The notes under the pieces are model-generated. The model was given only the letters and a program-made list of their open reading frames with translations, searched no databases and was not told the DNA's origin. Of a stretch of DNA of 64,000 bases, positions 1-8,944 are shown piece after piece. Numbering within the stretch: the stretch's first letter is position 1; each line of letters begins with the position of its first letter. Source of the stretch: Schlesneria paludicola DSM 18645 (lineage in GTDB: Bacteria; Planctomycetota; Planctomycetia; Planctomycetales; Planctomycetaceae). Location of the stretch: the NCBI GenBank assembly GCA_945876035.1, contig CAMCMU010000008.1, positions 1 through 64,000 on the forward strand. Direction: 5' to 3'. A program made the translations under genes and the position numbers.

Positions 1-1099
1 TGGCGATGAGAATGGCCGCCAGAGAGGCCAGCGGAATCTGGTTGAGGAGCGATGGCCCCAGCGAGACGCACCCCAATAACAACCCACCGTGAACCATCGT
101 CGCCGCTTTGGTCTGGGCGCCGGCGTTGATGTTGGCGCTGCCCCGCAGGCTCACGCTGGACACAGGCAGGCCTCCGATGGCACCGCAGAGCATGTTGGCA
201 ACTCCCTGCGCCACTAGTTCGCGGTCGGGAGGTGTTTTGCGCCGCTGTGGATCCAGTTTGTCGACAGCTTCGATCGTCACGAGCGATTCAAGGCTGGCAA
301 TCAGTCCGAGCGTGAGTGCGGCCGGATAGACCGCCGGATTGGCAAAGGAGGCGAGGTCTGGAGATGAAAAAAAAGTACAAAAGTTGGCAAAGCTTTCGGC
401 CACCGGCACCTGTACGAGGTGAGAAGGGCCCACAGCGAATGCCGGCGCATAGATCCAGAGCAGTTGATTCACTCCCACGCCCGAGAGTACCGCTGCCAGT
501 GGCGACAGCATCGGCACTCGGCGGCACCCGGGGAGCTTGGACCATACGGTCAGGATTCCGAGCGAAAGCCCGCCGATCAACGCGGCTCCAGGGAGAAAGA
601 ATCGCAGCGATTTCGGAATCTCAGAGAGCGTTGTTTCGTGATCCGGCTGGCTGAAAGCCATATCGCCAAACGGATCCAGGTCGTAGCCGATGAGGTGCGG
701 CACCTGTTTGAGAATAATAATCAGACCGATGGCCGCGAGCAGACCCTTGGTCACGCTCGTTGGAAAAAATGACGTGAGGAAGCCCACCCGGAACAACCCC
801 AGACCGATCTGAAATGCGCCCGCTAGAAACAGAGCCGTCAGGAAGGATTCAAAACTTCCAAGGGACACAATGAGCGAGGCCACGATTGCGGCTTGACCGG
901 CCGTGGGCCCCGATACACTTGTGGCCGAACCGCTCAAAGCCCCCACCACGATGCCGCCCACGATGCCGGCAATCAGACCCGAAAAGAGCGGCGCCCCAGA
1001 GGCCAGCGAAATCCCTAGGCACAGCGGCAATGCCACCAGAGCCACCACAATGCCGGCAGAAAAATCTTGAGAACCGACATTTTTCCAGCTGTTTTGCAT
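1..1099 (-). CDS. SulP family anion transporter, C-terminus beyond the window
   Basis: Inner-membrane SulP-type permease, expected to carry sulfate, bicarbonate or a similar anion. The first 366 codons are present; the frame is open to the left edge, so the later membrane segments and any STAS domain are not seen. The protein opens with hydrophobic segments and shows the family signature SVSGPTAGQAAIV near residue 60, the segment AIGLIIILKQVPHLIGYD, and the conserved stretch GGLPVSSVSLRGSANINAG late in the visible part. The ATG at 1099 is preceded by AAAGGG about nine bases upstream. No carbonic anhydrase gene is visible beside it, so bicarbonate versus sulfate cannot be decided. Family call is firm, substrate unknown. 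Confidence 0.9.
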   Translation of the reverse strand, partial: MQNSWKNVGSQDFSAGIVVALVALPLCLGISLASGAPLFSGLIAGIVGGIVVGALSGSATSVSGPTAGQAAIVASLIVSLGSFESFLTALFLAGAFQIGLGLFRVGFLTSFFPTSVTKGLLAAIGLIIILKQVPHLIGYDLDPFGDMAFSQPDHETTLSEIPKSLRFFLPGAALIGGLSLGILTVWSKLPGCRRVPMLSPLAAVLSGVGVNQLLWIYAPAFAVGPSHLVQVPVAESFANFCTFFSSPDLASFANPAVYPAALTLGLIASLESLVTIEAVDKLDPQRRKTPPDRELVAQGVANMLCGAIGGLPVSSVSLRGSANINAGAQTKAATMVHGGLLLGCVSLGPSLLNQIPLASLAAILIA

Positions 1100-1591
1100 C
1101 AGAAGGCCCTTTGAAAAGTCACTTGTATCATATTCCTTACGAAATCGAAAGGTTTCTTTTAGGCCATTTTTCCGGGTTCGCCACAAGTGGAATGGTCGGT
1201 GGCGTCAGTCGGCTGCTGGCGCAACGGATGCTGTCTGGAGATGCCGTCGCCTCTGCGTCGCCTTCGGAATCCTGGGCAGCGGCAAATTGCCAGGCCGCAA
1301 ACGGGTCTTCAAAACCCAGCCAGCCCTCGGCTCTTAGAGCCATTTCTCTATAAGGATAGCCCGATCAACGGCACTTCCGCAGGCGTTTGACTCGCGATGA
1401 GCGGCAGACGTTGGCCGGACTGGGTGCAAGCGTACCCCAACGGCGTGGGCACGGGTAAGAAGTCCTAGCGAATGGCTCGCAGCTGGCACCAGAACCTGAC
1501 CATTCCGGTGAGATTGAGGGTTATGGTTCCAGTGCCGCACACGCCCGCCATTCCCACGACGGCCCGCGCACGCCTTTCAACGTTCCACCGG
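1100..1591. other. intergenic, no supported gene
   Basis: About 490 bases upstream of the SulP gene. Short open frames exist on both strands but none has a recognisable domain or a convincing ribosome site. The SulP promoter should lie at the left end of this stretch. Confidence 0.5.
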
Positions 1592-1921
1592 TCAAGCGGG
1601 CTTGGGGACGCCTTGCGTCGGCAACTTTGGAAGGAACAAGGCGGCGATGTCGGCACCAGGCCCGAACGGGATAAATATCAAGGCGATTCTCATCACAGCA
1701 GGCGGTAAGCCGAATTTATGTGCCAGTCCACCGCCTAACCCCAAAAAGTTTTTTGGGTCAGAGGAGCAATAAATCGACCCGTATCGCTCGTCGAGGTTTT
1801 TTGTCGGTGCATCGGCAACCGCTAGCGTCGGAGGCAAAGGCGAACGGTTATTGGTTGCGACGGGAGAGGCAAGCTCGGCAGGTTGTTTCGTTGGTGGAGA
1901 TCCCGGTTTTCTCTTCCCCAA
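1592..1921 (-). CDS. PspC-like small membrane protein, start uncertain
   Basis: The C-terminal 50 residues resemble the PspC (phage shock protein C) domain: FLGLGGGLAHKFGLP followed by a hydrophobic segment of about 20 residues and a charged/proline tail. In PspC families the GGxAxxFGxxPxxxR pattern precedes one membrane span. The frame continues upstream to 2029, but that end lies inside the tRNA-Gln gene, so translation must start later; a TTG at 1921 is the first possibility after the tRNA and has no strong ribosome site. The N-terminal half is low-complexity and not recognised. The function is unknown; members are often envelope-stress related. Confidence 0.4.
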   Translation of the reverse strand: MGKRKPGSPPTKQPAELASPVATNNRSPLPPTLAVADAPTKNLDERYGSIYCSSDPKNFLGLGGGLAHKFGLPPAVMRIALIFIPFGPGADIAALFLPKLPTQGVPKPA

Positions 1922-2001
1922 GGTAGCACCGGGGGAGAAAAGCGTCGCAATCGTGATCTCTGTTGCGTCGCAAGTCCATTTTAATTTTCGACTTGCGGAT
2001 T

Positions 2002-2071
2002 TGCCCGACCAGGATTCGAACCTGGACAAACAGAATCAAAATCTGTTGTGCTACCGTTACACCATCAGGCA
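2002..2071 (-). tRNA. tRNA-Gln (anticodon TTG)
   Basis: On the minus strand the 70 bases fold as a cloverleaf: acceptor TGCCTGA pairing with TCGGGCA, a short D arm, anticodon stem ACAGA/TCTGT with loop TTTTGAT giving anticodon TTG, and T arm CCAGG-TTCGAAT-CCTGG. No CCA is encoded. Confidence 0.93.
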
Positions 2072-2238
2072 ATCTAAGCGGCGGGAGTGTATCGAATAAT
2101 TTCGCTTACTGGCAACCCCTCCTGCGTCATCTTATTCACGAAGATCCAGGATCGACTCCTTTCCCTTGCCATCGTTCTCGGAAGGATGCACGTCCGTAGC
2201 CTGAGCGCGGGGGAAGTTGCCGAAGAACAGGGCGTAGG

Positions 2239-2874
2239 TCAACCCGCGTTCCGATTGTTCCACGGCCTACAGCAGGTTTCTGCCTTGAAAGCATCGCCGC
2301 CTTTAAAGTGCGGGTCATCCGTGCCCCAATGAATCTTCTTGTCCAGTTTTTTCAACAGTGGGACATGTTTTGAGCAGTGGATGTATGCCTCTTCGACCTC
2401 GATAAAGATCCAAAATTTCGGGCAGCGACCGCCATGCATCTGGGTTGCTTCGATCAGCGCTGGTGTGACATCTCGTCGCGCGAGGACAGATTCATTCTCG
2501 ACAACGAGGGCTGTTCCATTGACGTGAAGCCCCACCGTGCTCCGGAGGAAGTCAATGAAGATCAGACCCACGTGTGCGTTTTCTGTGATGTTGCCGACAC
2601 TGGCCATCACCCCGTTACCCTGATATTCAGGGTAAGCCAGCGTCTTTTGGTTGAGGACGTGCACAAAGCCGGGGTGACCGGCCCGAAAAGAACAATCACA
2701 TTCGCCATGCTCATCCGCCGTGGCAATGAACATCATCTCCTGACTTTCGATGAACTCACACATCAGCGGATTGAGGTAATCCAGCACCTGTTTGTTGTAA
2801 AAAATCAGTGCCTGCTTGGAGGTGCCGAACGCTTGTTGTACCGAGTGCTCGCCTTGTGATCCGGGAAGGGTCAT
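2239..2874 (-). CDS. pyridoxamine 5'-phosphate oxidase family flavin-binding protein
   Basis: A split-barrel FMN-binding protein of the PNPOx-like superfamily, about 211 residues. Seen: an N-terminal helix-rich part, then EMMFIATADEHGECDCS, GHPGFVHVL, a central strand set with GNGVMASVGNITENAHVGLIF, and a C-terminal helix with WIFIEVEEAYIHCSKHVP, all in the order typical of the general-stress and flavin-nucleotide branch rather than true PdxH. The ATG at 2874 follows GGTGGG at a good distance; a TTG at 2913 is an alternative with no ribosome site. The physiological substrate is not predictable; the family reduces or binds flavin-dependent substrates or haem. Transcribed alone. Confidence 0.8.
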   Translation of the reverse strand: MTLPGSQGEHSVQQAFGTSKQALIFYNKQVLDYLNPLMCEFIESQEMMFIATADEHGECDCSFRAGHPGFVHVLNQKTLAYPEYQGNGVMASVGNITENAHVGLIFIDFLRSTVGLHVNGTALVVENESVLARRDVTPALIEATQMHGGRCPKFWIFIEVEEAYIHCSKHVPLLKKLDKKIHWGTDDPHFKGGDAFKAETCCRPWNNRNAG

Positions 2875-3780
2875 TGTTTTCCCACCAAGAAAAATCCCGA
2901 AAAAAAGAATCAATAAGCAATCGGTTCTGATCGATCACTTGCCTTGAATATAATCTCGATGGCGCGAACACGGAAAGACCAATAACGCTCGAAACGATCT
3001 CGCGTTGGGGAGACGGATTTTTCTCTGGCCAATGTCGTTGGCGGCACATGTGTAAGAGACTTCACCAGGGATTCCGCCACCGTCGGTCCCTCATTTTCTT
3101 GTCGCCCGTGCAAATCTCCGACGCGTGCGATCCGTTTCAGCAAGTGTTGAATCGTCACACAGGAAAAGTTTTCCAGCGGTCTGCGCAGGATGGGAAGTCC
3201 CATTCTCCTCCCTCGCAAACGCGGTTTTCTATCGACGTCGAAATTTGAGATTGGTGTTAGGCGGCGAATTTCTAAGAAACCGCAGCCTGGAAATCGGCGG
3301 CGGTATTTGCGGTGATCGATTGCGATTCACAAGACGTGTGCGAGTCGATTTGCTGGCTTCCAAGATCTGCCGTCCTAGGCGTTCGCGGAAGTCGACGGCA
3401 GACAATTCTTGAGTCATCGTCGCGTCCCTGACGGATCGGGAGCAGATCGTCCCGAGACCGTGTGAACACAGTTGATCGCAGTGTCTGTCGAAAGTCTTCG
3501 TCGACGCTTGATGAAAGCCATTCGTCGCTCATCGAGCGGGCCGCACCTCGATGTTTTCTCAGCAGTCGTGGCCTCCTCGGCCTAGGCCGAGGAGGCCTGC
3601 AGAACGGCCCTCGACAAAAACGTGCCGATACCCACGGAATGGCGGTGGAGCACACGCACGGAATTTTGAGGGAGAGAAAAACAATTCTTCCTCTTTTGAG
3701 TCCGCGTCAGTTTTTTTGCGGACAGGCTTTTTGTCGATTCGTCCGACCCGTTTGTTTTGGTGTCTTGAGGGGAACATCTT
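2875..3780. other. long intergenic stretch with a perfect palindrome
   Basis: About 900 bases between the flavin protein and CnoX. Several short overlapping frames are open on both strands, which is common in GC-rich DNA, but none has a recognisable domain. The one clear structure is the palindrome at 3570-3597. Confidence 0.5.
3570..3597. repeat. 28-bp perfect palindrome without loop
   Basis: The 14-base half GGCCTCCTCGGCCT is followed at once by its exact reverse complement, centred between 3583 and 3584 and containing a CCTAGG core. There is no T-run on either side, so a classical intrinsic terminator is unlikely, although it lies 184 bases downstream of cnoX. It could be a protein-binding operator or a cruciform site. 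Confidence 0.85.
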
Positions 3781-4644
3781 TCAATAGAGTGCGGTGGACA
3801 GTTTGCGACGGAATTCACCCGTGAGCTCGGAAGCAGGGCCGAGGATTGCAAAGATTTTGATCATCGTTTCCTTGGCTTCGGCTCGTGCCTCACTAACGTC
3901 TTGCAGGACGACTTCCAAACAGAGTTCCAGCGCCTTGCGGTGTTGAGATGAGGCTGCCAAGGCATCGGCGAGACGGACTTTCAGGATCAGATTGGCGGGA
4001 TCGGCTTCGGCTGTCTTGCGTGCTTGATCTACTCCGCCGCTCTCCGCTGCGGCGGTGCGAACTTCGAGTTCCATTTTGATCCGTTCCACTTCTGGCTCCA
4101 AAAAGCCTCGTTGTGCGAGCGAGTCAATCATCACTTGACATTCGTCAAGGCGATCTTGTTTCAGGAGAACGCTGGCGAGGCAAGCCTTCAAGGAGTCCTC
4201 CTCGGGAGCCAAGGCTAGGGCTTCGCGATATTTCGATTCGGCCGCTTGCGGATTTGTTTCCACAAGAGCGGCCGCTTGTCGGGCGAGTGTCTGAGCCGGT
4301 GTCGGCTTGAGCGGCGCGAGCCATTCACGAATCTGAGCTTCCGTCAGAAGGCCGACGAACTGATCGACGGGTTGACCTTGTACAAATGCGACCACCATTG
4401 GCAGCGACTGCACGCCAAACGCCTGTGCCAGTTGCGGTTGCTCGTCGGTGTTGATCTTGGCCAGCACAAATTCGCCCGCGGACTCGGCCGCCAACTTTTC
4501 GAGGATCGGCGCAAGTTGCTGGCAGGGTTGGCACCACGGAGCCCAAAAGTCGAGGATCACCGGAACGTCCAGCGAACGCTGCATGACATCCTGTTGGAAC
4601 GATTCAGTCGTGACCGTGATCACAACAGGCGGAGATGGCAACAT
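3781..4644 (-). CDS. cnoX: thioredoxin-TPR protein, CnoX/YbbN family
   Basis: Cytoplasmic chaperone-redox protein (chaperedoxin). Residues 1-105 form a thioredoxin domain with the active site W37-C-Q-P-C41 and the cis-proline segment SLPMVV; residues 115-287 are alanine/leucine-rich helical repeats of TPR type, as in CnoX/YbbN, which protects proteins from oxidative aggregation and hands them to chaperones. Both cysteines are present, unlike E. coli CnoX, so this copy may have disulfide-reducing activity like Caulobacter CnoX. The ATG at 4644 has AAAGG seven bases upstream; an ATG at 4659 and a TTG at 4674 are also in frame. Probably transcribed alone. Confidence 0.88.
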   Translation of the reverse strand: MLPSPPVVITVTTESFQQDVMQRSLDVPVILDFWAPWCQPCQQLAPILEKLAAESAGEFVLAKINTDEQPQLAQAFGVQSLPMVVAFVQGQPVDQFVGLLTEAQIREWLAPLKPTPAQTLARQAAALVETNPQAAESKYREALALAPEEDSLKACLASVLLKQDRLDECQVMIDSLAQRGFLEPEVERIKMELEVRTAAAESGGVDQARKTAEADPANLILKVRLADALAASSQHRKALELCLEVVLQDVSEARAEAKETMIKIFAILGPASELTGEFRRKLSTALY

Positions 4645-4855
4645 GGACGGACCTTTCATGTTTCGGCAGGACAATCAGCAGTGAAGGGCAGCAGTGTAGG
4701 GCCGCAGTGTAGAGCACACGCATGCGGAGGGCAAACTTCACAGGAAGTCCATTCACAGTCCGAGGCATGCCGACGTGGCTGCATGTTTCACCGGACTGCG
4801 GTCTCACACGCAGTCACGACACCTCTGGCGGAGTGACGTTGCGGATCCTCAGGGC

Positions 4856-6244
4856 TTAGTGATTCACGTCCCACCACCAGGATTGTGCATCAAGGCGTTT
4901 GGCCGCCGCGGTTTCCGTACGGAGGGAATCGAGACGCGGGTTGTCCGAGGGGGTTCTCTCGCCATGCCGCAGCAGGTCCTGCGGTCGGATGGTCACTCCG
5001 CCTGCAACGAGGCCGATGATCATCTTGCCAGACTTCTTGTAATTGACGGAGGATGCGACGTTTTTCGGGACGTTGAATGTGGGGTGTTTGAATCGTTGTC
5101 CGTCCAACAGGATTGACATTTTCCAGTCGATCCTGTCAGCGAGATGTTCCGTGTGGATGATTGCGGCCAGCAGGGAGATGTCGATGAGATTTTGCAATTC
5201 GGCGAAGACCGGGGACTTGGCGGCTAGTTCGGGATACTTCTCGGTGAACTGTGCGGCGAATGCCTGAGTCGACAATCGGGTTTTCGCTGCCGCGAATCGA
5301 TTCCCTTGACCATCAATCAACTCTTCCCGCGACAACAGTTGGACTCGCTGCCCATCGAACTGAAATGCGAGGCCGTCCTGACTGCGTTGAATGGCCTCGT
5401 AGTACGGGACAAACCACCATCGCTGCATCGTATTTCCGGCCGCACCGAGCGTCGCAAGATGGCTCTTGAATCCCTTGATGCCCAGATTTTCGAGTCCGAT
5501 GGAGACCCTCTTCATTCGATAATCTGCTTCCACGAGCGCCAGTCCGAAATGGGAATCGGCAGGAACTCCATCGATGCGGACTTCCTGAAGTCCTAGGAGG
5601 TCATCCATTTTTTGGAATCGCGCTTCGACCGCCGCGGCATTGGCAGGTTTTCCTGTACGGATGAAGTTTTGCAAAGCGGCCAGCCGTTCGGGAACGGGAT
5701 CGATCGAGCAGCCGATTTGTGACGCGACCGGGATCGTCCGCAGCGCCACGCTCAGATCATCCAACCGCAGAACCGGACGACGGCTCTCGACACCGATCAT
5801 TCGACCGGTGGCATCGGCAGAAAATCCGTCGGCAGGCCCCGCAATGACCAAATCCCGGTCTTCTGGAAAAACGAAAATGTGGTCGATCCGCTGCAATCCG
5901 GCCAGAAAAAAGATCTCGTCAGGAATCGATTGGGACTCTTTCAGGCAGTTCTCGATCTGCTGCTCGACTCGGACTAACGAGACGAGTCGTTGAGATGCGG
6001 GTTGAGCCATGTCGGCCGGTAGCCGTTGTTTTGATGCCGCCTCCCGTCGCTGCCTGTCGAGCGTTCCCGAGCTGTCGTTCTCGACAGCGAGCCTGACAAT
6101 ACCCTCCGCATCGATCCGGATGCCACCCGCATTGTTTTGATTGATTCCTTGTGCGGCGAGTTCCGAGACTCCCGCGCGGCCTCCCCAGCCCAACGTGCCA
6201 CTCGCCATCAGCAGGGAACATGCGAAGTGACGTGAATTCCACAT
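4856..6244 (-). CDS. secreted DUF1598-domain protein
   Basis: A 462-residue planctomycete-type protein that I match to DUF1598 by its central block RWWFVPYYEAI, the region with FVFPEDRDLVIAGPADGF, and the tail around ADRIDWKMSILLDGQRF. The N-terminus is a plausible signal peptide (short basic start, hydrophobic stretch FACSLLMASGTLGWGG), so the protein is probably exported. The ATG at 6244 has GAGG upstream at a normal spacing; the frame stays open to 6319, but those codons would spoil the signal peptide. Function unknown. No operon partner is obvious. Confidence 0.72.
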   Translation of the reverse strand: MWNSRHFACSLLMASGTLGWGGRAGVSELAAQGINQNNAGGIRIDAEGIVRLAVENDSSGTLDRQRREAASKQRLPADMAQPASQRLVSLVRVEQQIENCLKESQSIPDEIFFLAGLQRIDHIFVFPEDRDLVIAGPADGFSADATGRMIGVESRRPVLRLDDLSVALRTIPVASQIGCSIDPVPERLAALQNFIRTGKPANAAAVEARFQKMDDLLGLQEVRIDGVPADSHFGLALVEADYRMKRVSIGLENLGIKGFKSHLATLGAAGNTMQRWWFVPYYEAIQRSQDGLAFQFDGQRVQLLSREELIDGQGNRFAAAKTRLSTQAFAAQFTEKYPELAAKSPVFAELQNLIDISLLAAIIHTEHLADRIDWKMSILLDGQRFKHPTFNVPKNVASSVNYKKSGKMIIGLVAGGVTIRPQDLLRHGERTPSDNPRLDSLRTETAAAKRLDAQSWWWDVNH

Positions 6245-6452
6245 AAAGCGGATCCTCGAAAGAGACGGCCAACGCCCAGTGTTGCCCCGCATCGTACTCG
6301 GATTGTCGATCCACAACATCCATGGCTGCGACAGCCGACCGACAGCCGACCGTCAGGCGGGCCACCGCAACGAAAGTTTGTTCGTCGGAGTTGAAAACGA
6401 TTTCCGCAGCAGACTTCTTAATGACCGCTCTCGTCGCCGAAAGAGCCAGCGG

Positions 6453-6947
6453 CTAGGCCATATCGATCTCACACGTGGCCGACTGTCCGAAGTTTTCTTC
6501 AATCTCCACACGCATCGATTCTAGGTTTTGTCCTGAACGAACTCGGAGAACGTCGCGAAGTTGCAGGGCGACCCACCTCGCAATCAATTCGGCGGTTGTA
6601 TTCGGGATCGCTAAGAGCACACAATCTTCACGAGGAAACACCCAGCGTCGAGTTCCAAATCTCGCGGTCACCTCTTCGGAATCGGCAGAAACTTGGATCG
6701 CCGGATGCTGTGTTGGCAAGAGGACGCGATGGTCCAGACTTTTGACGAGTTGTTGTGCCGCATCACGCAACGCAATGAAGTCGAAAACATAGGAGTTTTC
6801 GTCCAGTGACCCACTGACTTCAATAGCCACTCGCCAATTGTGACCGTGCAAATTTTCACAGATGTCGCCGTTGAACGTAATGAAGTGAGCCGCGCTAAAG
6901 ACCAGATGATCCTTGGTCACGCGGACGTGATATTTTTCTGTACTCAT
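6453..6947 (-). CDS. 6-pyruvoyl-tetrahydropterin synthase / QueD family
   Basis: 164-residue member of the COG0720 T-fold family, which converts dihydroneopterin triphosphate into 6-pyruvoyltetrahydropterin, 6-carboxytetrahydropterin (queuosine route) or 6-hydroxymethyl-dihydropterin. The zinc-binding histidines are visible: H21 in SAAHF and H34, H36 in LHGHNW. The catalytic position is unusual in carrying both C30 and E31 four and three residues before H34, combining the Cys of QueD-type with a Glu next to it as seen in folate-route members. It is the last gene of a three-gene operon, nine bases after the CitG-like gene. That context argues against a plain queuosine role, but the product is unproven. 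Confidence 0.85.
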   Translation of the reverse strand: MSTEKYHVRVTKDHLVFSAAHFITFNGDICENLHGHNWRVAIEVSGSLDENSYVFDFIALRDAAQQLVKSLDHRVLLPTQHPAIQVSADSEEVTARFGTRRWVFPREDCVLLAIPNTTAELIARWVALQLRDVLRVRSGQNLESMRVEIEENFGQSATCEIDMA

Positions 6948-6956
6948 GAGTGTTCT

Positions 6957-7892
6957 CTATTGCAAAATGTTGCGTCGTTGAATGTCCAATGCGTACTTTC
7001 TGACGTCTGCCGGACACGGGAATGGAATCGTTTGCTCACGCACAGCGACAAACAGGCTTGCCGCGATTACATCGGCGGAAGATCCGGGGTTTCGCCGGTG
7101 ACCATCGGCACGGAGCCATGTGTCGAACTCCAACAGGGATGCGCGGCCTTGGGGACTGTCAAAGCCGTCGCCCTGTATCACGAAGGCGGCGCGGCGACTG
7201 GCTTCCTCGGCCAATGGCTGTCCGCATTTGCGGACGATGTGCGAGTCTGGCCTCTGGGCGATAAGTTCCACGTAGGTTTCCACAATGGCGGCTTCCCAAA
7301 CAGGTAAACCCAACACATCGACTGGGCCTCCCGTTCTTGAGTGTCTGGCATTCCAGCGTGCGCAGCGATCAGACAATGCCTTTGCGGTCAGAAAGACGAG
7401 TTCGAAGTTGGTCGCATATTGCGCGGCAATCAGATCACGCTCCGCGGCAAGAGCCATCGCGTCACGAAGCGTCAATGACGGACGCTCGTTCACATCCTCA
7501 GAATCGACGGTCCCCAATCCACCCGGTCGGGCAAGACGTATCGCCGCATAAACGTCCACCGAGTCTTCGACCGTGGTCTGTGTCAGGACGCGGCAAATTC
7601 CGGAGCAAAGCGGAACGTTCAGGGGGACGGCGGCCAGTGGTGCGAGTAGCAACACAATGCCCAGATTCACGTTCGTTGCGACAACTGCCCGCGTGGCTTG
7701 GACTGCGTTGAGTGCGGCACGACCGACTCCGACGTGGCCTGCTTGCGACAGCGGTTCGGCAATCGCTTGGGCCGCACGCGTAAAATCCGCATACGTCAAA
7801 TCGTCGAACGCCGCTGCCGGATGGACATTACCCGGCTTGCATGCGGTCGCCTCCATTAGGCAAGCGAATTCGAGTTGTTCACAGAGTGTCAT
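6957..7892 (-). CDS. CitG/MdcB-like triphosphoribosyl-dephospho-CoA synthase family protein
   Basis: 311 residues matching the CitG family, whose known members make 2'-(5''-triphosphoribosyl)-3'-dephospho-CoA, the precursor of the citrate/malonate lyase prosthetic group. Signatures are EATACKPGNVHP at residues 14-25, NVNLGIVLLLAPL, and RPGGLGTVDSEDV. No citrate lyase, malonate decarboxylase or CitX gene lies nearby, so the usual prosthetic-group role is doubtful. The start ATG overlaps the stop codon of the upstream dehydrogenase by four bases and the QueD-like gene follows after nine bases, implying translational coupling. A function in cofactor synthesis, perhaps pterin-linked, is inference. 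Confidence 0.8.
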   Translation of the reverse strand: MTLCEQLEFACLMEATACKPGNVHPAAAFDDLTYADFTRAAQAIAEPLSQAGHVGVGRAALNAVQATRAVVATNVNLGIVLLLAPLAAVPLNVPLCSGICRVLTQTTVEDSVDVYAAIRLARPGGLGTVDSEDVNERPSLTLRDAMALAAERDLIAAQYATNFELVFLTAKALSDRCARWNARHSRTGGPVDVLGLPVWEAAIVETYVELIAQRPDSHIVRKCGQPLAEEASRRAAFVIQGDGFDSPQGRASLLEFDTWLRADGHRRNPGSSADVIAASLFVAVREQTIPFPCPADVRKYALDIQRRNILQ

Positions 7893-8872
7893 GACTGGGA
7901 TTTCGCAGGGAATTCGACGATCACCTTTAGGGCTCCGTCTTGACGGTCGCGGAATAACTCAAACGCATCCTGTACCTGAGCCAGTGGAAATCGATGGGTA
8001 ATGAGTGGCGAAACATCGATTCGTCCTTCGGCGATGCATTGCATGGCGAGCGTAAAATCGCGTGGAAAGTCGGGTCCAACGGAGGTGTGGACTGTGGCAT
8101 TTTTGTGAAAGAGGTCCCGCCATCGCAAGCCATTGACGATCGGTTGTGGGACTCCGAAAAATAGAATTCGTCCCGCCTGTTTGCAAAGATCGATGCATAG
8201 GTTGAATTGCTGATCGGCATGCCCGACACATTCAATCACGACATCCGGTAACTGGCCGTCGAGGATGCGTTTGACGGCCAACAGGGGATCCTGTTGCGCA
8301 TTACAAACGGTGGCGGTGGCTCCCATTTTCAGACTAATACGCAAGCGACTTTGAAGAACGTCGATGCCGATAATGTGTCGCGCGCCCATGTTTCGGAGTA
8401 CGCTATTCATGATCTGTCCCATCGGTCCCTGGCCCACGATAGCCACATCCAGATCGAGCATGTTCGGCAGTTTTTTGAGGGCATAAAGAGCGGTGCCGAC
8501 CGGTTGAGCCATTAGAGCCTGTTCCTCTGGAATCGTCGTGGCGATGGCGATCGCCCGATTTTCATCCAGCACGAATCGCTCACTCAGCCCTCGTTGCATC
8601 AGGGGAACTCCCAGAACGCGATCCCCTACCCGCCAGCGATGCCCGTTCGTTTTCGTCACCGTACCGATCATTTCATGCAGCGAATGACCCGGTTCGATAG
8701 GCCATTCCTTCCAGCCGTTGAAGTAGGGGAGATCGGATCCACACAGGCAGGTTGTTTCTGGCTGAAAAACGATCTGTCCCGTCAGTCCCTCTGGCGGAAG
8801 GGGTGACAGAATTGGTTCAGGAACCTCGATCAAGCGGATCTTTCCAGGAGCGTACATGTCGCTAGTGAGCAT
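7889..8872 (-). CDS. zinc-dependent MDR alcohol/polyol dehydrogenase
   Basis: Medium-chain dehydrogenase of about 327 residues. The GroES-like domain has C44 in CLCGSD and the H66-E67 pair in SLHEMIGTV as zinc ligands; the Rossmann domain carries GQGPMG at 147-152 followed by IGIDVLQSRL, which suggests NAD preference. The four-cysteine structural zinc lobe is absent, and the Glu usual in the EP motif after the catalytic domain is Q123. First gene of the operon with the CitG- and QueD-like genes. The ATG at 8872 is preferred; a TTG at 8902 extends the frame. The substrate is unknown; resemblance is to sorbitol/threonine-type dehydrogenases. Confidence 0.82.
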   Translation of the reverse strand: MLTSDMYAPGKIRLIEVPEPILSPLPPEGLTGQIVFQPETTCLCGSDLPYFNGWKEWPIEPGHSLHEMIGTVTKTNGHRWRVGDRVLGVPLMQRGLSERFVLDENRAIAIATTIPEEQALMAQPVGTALYALKKLPNMLDLDVAIVGQGPMGQIMNSVLRNMGARHIIGIDVLQSRLRISLKMGATATVCNAQQDPLLAVKRILDGQLPDVVIECVGHADQQFNLCIDLCKQAGRILFFGVPQPIVNGLRWRDLFHKNATVHTSVGPDFPRDFTLAMQCIAEGRIDVSPLITHRFPLAQVQDAFELFRDRQDGALKVIVEFPAKSQS

Positions 8873-8944
8873 CGAAACGATTCCGAGGGCCTGATGATTC
8901 AAGGAGACTGCAAAATTGTGTGGTCCCGCCGATCAACTCAAAAT

